5,164 nucleotides of DNA from an uncultured Lachnospiraceae bacterium (GTDB taxonomy: Bacteria; Bacillota; Clostridia; Lachnospirales; Lachnospiraceae). This document shows, one piece after another, positions 1 to 5,164 of this stretch. A program made the translations under genes and the position numbers. The DNA is taken from NCBI GenBank assembly GCA_947174725.1, contig CAMWKA010000162.1, forward strand, positions 1-5,164, in the 5' to 3' direction. Each line of letters begins with the position of its first letter. The first letter of the stretch is position 1. Below the pieces are notes generated by a model, which was given only the letters and a program-made list of their open reading frames with translations, was not told the origin of the DNA and searched no databases.

Positions 1-317
1 GGAGTAATTGTCGCCTGAATCCCACCTACGATAACAGTGATATTATGGTCCATCTTTTTGACTTTTTCAGCCAGATATAAAAAATTTGTAATATCACTGC
101 ATTGAGAAGTAAGTCCAACCACCTCGGGATTAAAATCCTTCATGTACTTCTTTAAGTGTCGTACTGATTCGGCCATAAAATCTACCAATAAAACCTGATG
201 GCCTAATTCTTCCAAAATGGTAGTTACACATTCGATTCCCATAGGCTCGCCCAACATAAATTTTTTAACACTGGTTATTTTTTTATTGATATGCGGTCTG
301 ATCAAAAGTACCCTCAT
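1..317 (-). CDS. B12-binding domain radical SAM protein, N-terminal fragment (3' end beyond the left edge)
   Basis: Reading leftward from the ATG at 317-315 gives 105 uninterrupted codons that run off the window edge. The product starts MRVLLIRPHINKK and has the alternating beta/alpha pattern of a Rossmann-like cobalamin-binding domain. The first strand is at residues 2-8, followed by GEPMGIECVTTILEELGHQV at 23-41, a strand LLVDF at 43-47, EVVGLTSQCSD at 65-75, and IVGGIQAT at 97-104. The last corresponds to the GGxHAT signature that ends this domain in B12-dependent radical SAM enzymes. The Cx3Cx2C iron-sulfur motif would lie further left and is not visible, so radical SAM is inferred from the domain pattern. 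No DxHxxG cobalamin-ligand motif is seen, which is usual for this class. The histidine of GGxHAT is glutamine here. A strong ribosome site lies 9 nt upstream, and an in-frame TGA upstream excludes a longer start. It begins 2 nt after the permease stop. Substrate unknown. Confidence 0.85.
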   Translation of the reverse strand, partial: MRVLLIRPHINKKITSVKKFMLGEPMGIECVTTILEELGHQVLLVDFMAESVRHLKKYMKDFNPEVVGLTSQCSDITNFLYLAEKVKKMDHNITVIVGGIQATIT

Positions 318-319
318 GT

Positions 320-1225
320 TTATTTTCCTCCTTCAATCGTCTGCTTCTTTCTGATCTTTTTATCCTTTTTCTTTAGGGGATCAATGTTCCTTGCAGCCAG
401 ATACATAAAAAATAGCGACAGTCCCAGTATACAGATGCCGGAAAGAATACACCAAAGCGAATCAGGACCATGAGCAAGCAGTTTTATAAGAAATCCATCA
501 GACCTATGAATCTCATAAGACATTTCTGAATCTCCCCTCATGGAAAGCATAAAAAATTCTTCCAGAAATAAGACCGGGTTCAGCATAAAAAAGAGCATGC
601 CATCAGTACTCCTCCTGCCTGTGACATACGTCAATATCATCTCCGGGAACATCGTAATAACACACATAGAAAGACTTAAGCCATACGTCCGCGTGATCGA
701 AGTAACAGATCTACTGCTGATAGAAGAGCAAAATACTCCAACACTTCCTACAAAAGTAGCAAAAACAAAGATCACAACAAGGAACAGAAACAGCACCCAC
801 CACGAAAGCCCTCCCAGTACAAATGCAAGCGCCATAACAGGGATGCTTGCCGTTACATACAACAGGACTTCCGCTACAGCAGAAAATACTTTTCCATATA
901 CGATCTCCATAGGCGATAAACAGGTCGTCAGCAAAATATCAAACGTCTGCCGTTCCTTTTCACCGGATATGGAAGACGCCGTCATCACCGGGACCACCAA
1001 TGCCACCATGCAGACCTGTGCAATCCCCATCATTGGAAAAAGATTGATCAGCTTGTCATAGGTATTCTGATGATCATAACCGGACTGCATGCTTAACATT
1101 GATACTGTCATGATAAATATATAAGCCTGAACCGCTTCATATGCCATCAGCCCCCACGCAAACTTCATACTGCGTGCGGTGACCTTAAACTCTTTTTTCA
1201 TAATTGGATTCAACACGATCTTCAT
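320..1225 (-). CDS. ABC-2 type transporter permease (NatB-like), about six membrane segments
   Basis: This is a membrane subunit of an ABC exporter. With the start at 1225 it has 301 residues. Hydrophobic segments lie near residues 22-44, 63-86, 114-138, 141-166, 179-201 and 257-279. Between segments 2 and 3 is SGEKERQTFDILLTTCLSP (about 87-105), the conserved GEKERxTxxxLLxTPLSP-like cytoplasmic coupling motif of ABC-2 permeases, with cysteine where proline is common. The tail is strongly basic (KKKDKKIRKK, about 285-294), consistent with a cytoplasmic C-terminus. The frame stays open to an ATG at 1246, which adds seven residues (MTQRNAG). I prefer 1225 because it has an AGAGG ribosome site 9 nt upstream, while 1246 has none at useful spacing, and because MKIVLNPIMKKE looks like the usual start of such permeases. 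The stop is TAA at 322-320, 2 nt before the next start. It needs an ATPase partner, and none is in the window. The family call is firm; the substrate is unknown. Confidence 0.9.
   Translation of the reverse strand: MKIVLNPIMKKEFKVTARSMKFAWGLMAYEAVQAYIFIMTVSMLSMQSGYDHQNTYDKLINLFPMMGIAQVCMVALVVPVMTASSISGEKERQTFDILLTTCLSPMEIVYGKVFSAVAEVLLYVTASIPVMALAFVLGGLSWWVLFLFLVVIFVFATFVGSVGVFCSSISSRSVTSITRTYGLSLSMCVITMFPEMILTYVTGRRSTDGMLFFMLNPVLFLEEFFMLSMRGDSEMSYEIHRSDGFLIKLLAHGPDSLWCILSGICILGLSLFFMYLAARNIDPLKKKDKKIRKKQTIEGGK
327..333 (-). promoter_or_regulatory. Ribosome binding site of the radical SAM gene, inside the permease 3' end
   Basis: On the minus strand this reads AAGGAGG, a near-perfect Shine-Dalgarno, followed by 9 nt (AAAATAAAC) and ATG at 317. 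It lies wholly within the last codons of the permease gene and encodes part of its final residues E-G-G-K. It fixes the radical SAM start and suggests translational coupling between the two genes. Confidence 0.85.
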
Positions 1226-1234
1226 TCCGGCATT

Positions 1235-1239
1235 CCTCT
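1235..1239 (-). promoter_or_regulatory. Ribosome binding site supporting the internal permease start
   Basis: The minus strand reads AGAGG, then 9 nt (AATGCCGGA), then ATG at 1225-1223. The alternative ATG at 1246 is preceded by GAGTAGCAATCATAA, where the only GAG is about 12 nt away and overlaps the CapA stop region. This decides, with moderate confidence, for the start at 1225. Confidence 0.55.
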
Positions 1240-1255
1240 GTGTCATTTATGATTG

Positions 1256-2809
1256 CTACTCAACATTTACCCGCTCCGCGATCTCTTTCAACTTATCCAG
1301 CGTAACACCAAGCCTGTGCTGTCCTGCCAGTTCTTCCGTATAGTCTTCCAGAAGATACGCCGTATACAGTCCATCCGCCTGATGGGTAACTACCGGAATC
1401 AGATCGGCTTCCACGATCTCACAGCCGTTTAATGTAATCGCTGCCTTAAACTGTGCCATTCCCCCTAAGATCCGTTCCGGCATATCCTGTGCGGACACAA
1501 AATTGCCCAAAGAATAATAGACAAGCATCCGGTGTCCGTCTTCCGCGGTGATCCATTCATAAGGCTGGAGCACGTGAGGATGCGTACCGATCACTACGTC
1601 TACCCCTTCCTCTAAAAAGACCTGTGTCCAACGATTCTGTTCCTCATCCGGCTCCGTTTGATATTCCGTCCCCCAGTGGGCAAACACGATCACAATATCC
1701 GCCGCTTCCTGCGCTGCCCTGATATCCGCCCTGATCTGCGCCTCATCCATAAGCTTATGTACCGCATAAGGACAGTCATCCGGCAACGGCTGACCGTTCA
1801 GACCATAGGTATAATTGAAAAGCGCAAAGCTGATCCTGCGTTTACGGATGATCTGAAACGGAACGGGATCGGACGCATGTTCCGACGGCTGTATCCCTAA
1901 AGGAAGTATATCATATTTCTCATAAAAATGATACGTTGTGTCAATCCCTTCCATCCCCTGATCCAGCGCATGATTCGCTGCAGCCGTTACTACGTCAAAT
2001 CCTGCGTTTACCACTGCTTCGCCCGCAGACAAGGGCGTACCGAATCTGGGAAAATCACTGTAGCAGGAAGGTTCCGACGTATAGATCGTCTCCTGATTCA
2101 TCACAGCGACATCCGCTTCCTGTATCACATCGGAAATATTCTCATAGAGAAAATCAAAACTCCCCTGTTCCAATCCGCGGTAATAGATAGGCGCATGGAT
2201 CAGCACATCTCCCACCGCAACAAAATCCACTTCCGTATCTACCCGTTCCAATCCCCAGGAAAGCCATGCCCAGCTGCTTAACTGCTCCTGCCTGTCCAGA
2301 AGGATCAGATATCCATGCTCATCATAAGTCCAGTCCTGCACTTCCATACCCAGATCAGACGCCATCCAGACCGGCGATATCTCTCCGCCGTCCCAATCAT
2401 AGATAAAGATATGCTGTGACCAGCGATCGTCATTTTCCTCTACCCAGAACGGCCGATGCCCTCCATACGTACCTATCCTCCAGCAGAGCAGCAACAGTTC
2501 CTGCTTCCCGTCAGAGTCGATATCGCCCCATTGGAAATCCTGCACAAGATACTCAGACGGTGTGCTCCATATGGTTTCTCCCTCATATAAAAAATCAAGA
2601 TGACGGTTCTTTAGGGAAATTAGGATGTCAAGATCGCCACACTCCAAAACAGACTCTTTCCATTCGATCCATCTAGGCAGAAAAGCCCCCTTCTTCCACA
2701 GCAATAGGAAAACAGCGGCGGTAAATACCGCCACTGCTATAATAATGATACATTTCAAACCAATCTTTTTTATCTCGCCCAATCTATTTTGTCCTGTCAT
2801 CTTTTCCAT
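1256..2809 (-). CDS. Membrane-anchored CapA (PGA_cap) family metallophosphatase-like protein with an extra N-terminal repeat region
   Basis: The 517-residue product has a basic N-terminus and one hydrophobic anchor at about residues 19-37, so the rest should be outside the membrane. Residues 50-190 are an unassigned Trp-rich, beta-looking region. It contains GDIDSDGKQELLLL at 95-108, a D-x-D-x-D-G calcium-loop-like pattern as in VCBS/FG-GAP repeats. The CapA domain follows from about 194: FVAVGDVLIH (196-205), VMNQET (236-241), AAANHALDQG (276-285), FAHWGTEY (376-383), GTHPHVLQP (408-416) and YSLGNF (432-437). These match the metal-site motifs of this calcineurin-like family (GD, NxE, NH, HWG, GxHPH, SLGNF), with alanine at 278 where the first Asn of NNH is common. 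CapA proteins are linked to poly-gamma-glutamate capsule, but no PgsB or PgsC is here, so that role is not supported. The ATG at 2809 is the first possible start, since in-frame TAA and TGA lie just upstream. Its ribosome site is weak (GGA 4 nt away), and Met4 (2800) is an alternative. The stop is TAG at 1258. Confidence 0.92.
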   Translation of the reverse strand: MEKMTGQNRLGEIKKIGLKCIIIIAVAVFTAAVFLLLWKKGAFLPRWIEWKESVLECGDLDILISLKNRHLDFLYEGETIWSTPSEYLVQDFQWGDIDSDGKQELLLLCWRIGTYGGHRPFWVEENDDRWSQHIFIYDWDGGEISPVWMASDLGMEVQDWTYDEHGYLILLDRQEQLSSWAWLSWGLERVDTEVDFVAVGDVLIHAPIYYRGLEQGSFDFLYENISDVIQEADVAVMNQETIYTSEPSCYSDFPRFGTPLSAGEAVVNAGFDVVTAAANHALDQGMEGIDTTYHFYEKYDILPLGIQPSEHASDPVPFQIIRKRRISFALFNYTYGLNGQPLPDDCPYAVHKLMDEAQIRADIRAAQEAADIVIVFAHWGTEYQTEPDEEQNRWTQVFLEEGVDVVIGTHPHVLQPYEWITAEDGHRMLVYYSLGNFVSAQDMPERILGGMAQFKAAITLNGCEIVEADLIPVVTHQADGLYTAYLLEDYTEELAGQHRLGVTLDKLKEIAERVNVE

Positions 2810-2834
2810 ATCATCCGTGAAAAATCGTTATCAT

Positions 2835-5081
2835 TTAATATCCCGCCCTATACGCCTGCGTCCAATCCGGCTGCCCGATCTCCGCAGTCTTTTCATATTC
2901 GTAATTATCATTCATCTCCCAGCCCATCATCAGCCGCCACTGGGAATCCGTCAGACGGTCGTTTAACGGCCATTCAAACTGATAAAAGGTATATACAGCA
3001 CCGCTGCAGATCCGGATCGTTCCGTCTACCGGAACCGCCACATAGATTTCAGACGCCCGTCCGTTAGCCACCTCTAAGACTGAACCCTCAAGATTCGATG
3101 CAATATCAACTACCAGCGGACATGGAAATTCTGCTGCCGCGATATATTCGGAGTCCGCCTGATCCCGCACGGCTTCCATCCAGAAATGTTCCAGCGATCC
3201 ACCATAACCGCGGATCAACTCATACTCCTCATCGGTCAGCGTTTCATTTAACAGTTCTTTTTCGGAGATCGTAACAAGCTGATCTGCAAGATCCTCCAGC
3301 CTTTGCAGATTCTCCAGATCCGCATCGCTGATCATACCGTAAGCCGCCAGACCCTCCGCTGTCTGTTTCGCCAAAAGGCTGAATTTTGCATATACCAAAG
3401 GCTCCGGCTGTACATAACCGCGATCGTCAACCACCTCTTCGCCGCCGCCCATTTCCGCCAATACCTGTTTAGAATATAAAACGGTGTCATGTTTCAGTTC
3501 TGTATAACTTCCCGCAAATGTCTCCAGATCCTTCTGCCACCAGACTTCCGTCTGCATAAAGAACGGGTAGCCTTCTCCCTTCTCCGTCAGCAGCGGACGC
3601 AGCGTATCCAGCCAGCATGCGTACAGACTCGCCGACCATAACTCGGGGGACGCATTGTTATACTGCCTGCGAAGTTCTTCCATATTTTCCGAATAACCTT
3701 GATATCCCGTATCGCCCTGCGCCTCCAAAATATTCAAAGCAGTATCGCTTCCCAGCGCAGCCGGTACGTCCAGCACATCCGGAAGCATCCTTGCTTCTCC
3801 GTTCCCATTCTCTCCTACTGTGTCATAGATCAGTTTTTGCATGATTGCCGCGTCAATAGTGAAACGCTGTCCCATAAAGCGATAGTTTAACTCTTCTGTA
3901 TCGTCATTGCCATCGGAAAGCGAATTGATCACCGGCGGTTTCAATCCGGCTGTCAAGGTATGAAACTGCTGCCATGCATCATTATCTCCAATGAGATCCT
4001 CCAGAGAAATATTTTCTCCGTACACTTCTGCAATCACCGGCAGATATTCGTAATATCCAAGATCATCGCTTGCTCCAGCAAAGAAAGAAGTTACCGAGTA
4101 GATAGATTCCCACTGCCGGATAGTCCCCTTATTTAACGCCAGCGTCATTAAAAGCGCGCTTCTGTCCGCCAGTTCATCTTTCTGGCGATAACCGATACGC
4201 CCGTACCACATCATTGCGCGGAAATACCGTTCCAATTGTTCATCACCTTCATAATACCCTCTGGGTTTATATTGGGAATAATCCTCGTCTCTGTTCATCA
4301 GAGGAGAACCGGCAATTCCGGCAGCATCACTGATCAACTGTAATTCTCTCTCCGCAATCTCCGCCGCAAAGTCAGGGATCTCTATCCCCTCATCCTGCAG
4401 GCACGCGCCGACGGCAAAAAAGATGACGTTCTGTTTTGCGGCTTCCTCCCATTCGCTGCCCTTCAAGACCTCATACTGCGCCAAAGACTCTGACAGCATC
4501 GCCCCGCTTACATCAGACAGTGCGGCAGATAAATATTGTTTTTCCGTATTTCTTAATAAATAACTGAAATAAAGGTGATACGTATGCATCAGTGAATCTA
4601 CCGTAACAAAATTAGGAAACTGCATATATCGGTTTTCCTCGTAAACTTGGAAAAATTCATTGGCATAACCTTCCTTCGATACAAAAAAACCGTTGCTGAC
4701 AAGCATGCTGATTCCTTGATCCGAAAAAGAGTATCTGCGCGCATTTACAATATTGCTTAAGTCGGCTTCCACAGTATATTCAGGAACAACAGGAACTAAG
4801 TCTGCATTATAATTCAAAGTTGCCTCCGCGTTATAAAAGGAAGGACGCGTCAGGTCAGAAAGTGTCAGGTCATAGGCAGACCCTGTTGTTTCCGGCGGCT
4901 CTACGTTGACAGAGTCCCCCGGCGTTTCTCCGGATCCCTCTGTCTCTCCGGCCAATTCCGTGTTATCCTGCTCACCCTTATCCCGTATATTGTTGAAAAT
5001 AAAAAATCCGCCGATCCCCAAAACTGCAACAGCCAGAACTGCTGCGACTACGATGACGGTAGTTTTTGATTTATTCTCCAT
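2835..5081 (-). CDS. DUF3160 family protein with N-terminal membrane anchor
   Basis: The product has 748 residues. Residues 8-30 form a hydrophobic anchor after a short Lys-containing start. No lipobox cysteine follows, so it is probably held by an uncleaved signal-anchor rather than as a lipoprotein. Residues 36-68 are a Glu/Gly/Thr-rich linker. The remainder matches my recollection of DUF3160 along its length: FVTVDSLMHTYHLYFSYLLR (158-177), YKPRGYY (271-277) with YFRAMMWYGR (286-295), RFMGQRFTID (401-410), LDVPAALGSD (437-446), GYPFFMQTEVWWQKDL (504-519), ELKHDTVLYSKQ (528-539), GYVQPEPLVYAKF (555-567) and DRLTDSQWR (708-716). The many Tyr, Trp and helical stretches fit a large extracellular alpha-helical protein. 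The family has no established biochemical role that I can name. Four cysteines (227, 489, 654, 692) lie in the exported part. The start is supported by a GAGGGAG ribosome site, with an in-frame TAA upstream. The stop is TAA at 2837, 25 nt before the CapA gene. It is the first gene of the block in this window. Confidence 0.93.
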   Translation of the reverse strand: MENKSKTTVIVVAAVLAVAVLGIGGFFIFNNIRDKGEQDNTELAGETEGSGETPGDSVNVEPPETTGSAYDLTLSDLTRPSFYNAEATLNYNADLVPVVPEYTVEADLSNIVNARRYSFSDQGISMLVSNGFFVSKEGYANEFFQVYEENRYMQFPNFVTVDSLMHTYHLYFSYLLRNTEKQYLSAALSDVSGAMLSESLAQYEVLKGSEWEEAAKQNVIFFAVGACLQDEGIEIPDFAAEIAERELQLISDAAGIAGSPLMNRDEDYSQYKPRGYYEGDEQLERYFRAMMWYGRIGYRQKDELADRSALLMTLALNKGTIRQWESIYSVTSFFAGASDDLGYYEYLPVIAEVYGENISLEDLIGDNDAWQQFHTLTAGLKPPVINSLSDGNDDTEELNYRFMGQRFTIDAAIMQKLIYDTVGENGNGEARMLPDVLDVPAALGSDTALNILEAQGDTGYQGYSENMEELRRQYNNASPELWSASLYACWLDTLRPLLTEKGEGYPFFMQTEVWWQKDLETFAGSYTELKHDTVLYSKQVLAEMGGGEEVVDDRGYVQPEPLVYAKFSLLAKQTAEGLAAYGMISDADLENLQRLEDLADQLVTISEKELLNETLTDEEYELIRGYGGSLEHFWMEAVRDQADSEYIAAAEFPCPLVVDIASNLEGSVLEVANGRASEIYVAVPVDGTIRICSGAVYTFYQFEWPLNDRLTDSQWRLMMGWEMNDNYEYEKTAEIGQPDWTQAYRAGY

Positions 5082-5084
5082 AAT

Positions 5085-5091
5085 CTCCCTC
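5085..5091 (-). promoter_or_regulatory. Ribosome binding site of the DUF3160 gene
   Basis: The minus strand reads GAGGGAG followed by ATT and ATG at 5081. The GAGG part sits 6 nt before the start codon, a normal distance. It is much stronger than the site before the CapA gene and fits this being the lead gene. Confidence 0.65.
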
Positions 5092-5133
5092 GTTTCCGCA
5101 AGTTTTTACACAAAAATTGAATTGCTAACCATA

Positions 5134-5147
5134 ATCATTTTAATGAT
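5134..5147. promoter_or_regulatory. 14-bp palindrome in the leader, possible operator
   Basis: The sequence ATCATTTTAATGAT has perfect 6-bp arms, ATCATT and AATGAT, around a 2-bp centre. It lies 4 to 17 nt downstream of the candidate -10 hexamer, across the expected transcription start, which is a common operator position. The arms are AT-rich, so chance occurrence is quite possible. I cannot assign it to a regulator. Confidence 0.3.
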
Positions 5148-5150
5148 AAG

Positions 5151-5156
5151 ATTATA
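5151..5156 (-). promoter_or_regulatory. Candidate -10 element of a promoter for the block
   Basis: The minus strand reads TATAAT, an exact -10 consensus, 69 nt upstream of the DUF3160 ATG. The matching -35 would fall at about 5173-5180, beyond the window, so it cannot be checked. The preceding bases GGA do not form an extended -10 (TGn). This AT-rich leader of about 83 nt contains no gene. Confidence 0.35.
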
Positions 5157-5164
5157 TCCAATAG

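Noticed and set aside
291..473. Plus-strand 60-codon frame with a hydrophobic stretch, possible small membrane protein
   Set aside because: It overlaps the permease 3' end and the radical SAM start on the other strand. Its hydrophobic run comes from reading pyrimidine-rich antisense of the Lys-rich tail and Shine-Dalgarno region.
540..1061. Plus-strand open frame of 173 codons
   Set aside because: It lies antisense to the permease gene. Its translation is rich in Thr, Ser and Asn with no domain pattern, and the minus-strand frame has clear membrane segments and the ABC-2 motif.
1928..2281. Plus-strand open frame of 117 codons, and an overlapping 84-codon frame
   Set aside because: Both are shadows of the CapA gene. 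The Arg/His/Cys/Pro-rich translations are typical of antisense reading, and neither has any recognisable domain.
2811..2834. Seven-codon mini-ORF (ATG at 2834 to TGA at 2811) between DUF3160 and CapA, possible leader or reinitiation device
   Set aside because: It starts right at the DUF3160 stop (TAAATG), but has no ribosome site of its own, no regulatory-looking residue run and no hairpin. ATG next to TAA is easily found by chance.
2625..3067. Plus-strand frames of 113 and 92 codons crossing the DUF3160-CapA junction
   Set aside because: They are antisense to two strongly supported genes, have low-complexity Pro/Ser/Arg/His content, and show no convincing ribosome site.
3617..3890. Plus-strand frames of 75 and 63 codons within the DUF3160 gene
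   Set aside because: They are antisense to conserved DUF3160 motifs (for example the RFMGQRF region) and have no start signal or domain pattern.
5134..5147. Reading the leader palindrome as a Fur box
   Set aside because: ATCATT and AATGAT arms resemble part of a Fur-type site, but the flanking bases do not extend the symmetry and no iron-related gene is present. I keep it only as an unassigned palindrome.

Overview
The window reads as one leftward (minus-strand) gene block from a gut-type Firmicute, most likely class Clostridia and probably Lachnospiraceae. I base this on Shine-Dalgarno-led genes with very short gaps, moderate GC, and the gene families present. The organism is inferred from general familiarity with these proteins, not from a database match.

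Layout in the direction of transcription (right to left). (1) A leader at about 5082-5164 is AT-rich and holds a consensus-like -10 hexamer and a 14-bp palindrome. (2) 5081-2835 encodes a 748-residue DUF3160-family protein with an N-terminal membrane anchor. (3) After a 25-nt gap, 2809-1256 encodes a 517-residue membrane-anchored protein. It has an extra extracytoplasmic N-terminal region with a calcium-loop-like repeat, followed by a CapA (PGA_cap) metallophosphatase-like domain. (4) After 9-30 nt, depending on the start used, 1225(or 1246)-320 encodes an ABC-2 type permease with about six membrane segments. (5) After 2 nt, 317-1 encodes the first 105 residues of a cobalamin-binding-domain radical SAM protein that runs off the left edge. 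No terminator-like structure separates the genes, so co-transcription from the right is the simplest reading.

How the genes might work together is inference. Two proteins would sit outside the membrane on N-terminal anchors (DUF3160 and CapA). A membrane exporter subunit is encoded beside them, and a radical SAM enzyme would act in the cytoplasm. This suggests a cell-envelope or exported-product function, but nothing in the sequence names the substrate. CapA homologues are often labelled poly-gamma-glutamate proteins, but no PgsB or PgsC partner is present here. The permease has no ATPase gene in the window, so its partner must be encoded elsewhere.

Composition falls along the block. Sampled lines of the CapA gene are roughly 50% GC, sampled lines of the permease gene are in the low to mid 40s, and the first 300 bases (radical SAM gene) are about 37% by hand count. 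I saw no RNA gene, insertion sequence, CRISPR array or plus-strand gene. The longer plus-strand open frames are all antisense to well-supported minus-strand genes.
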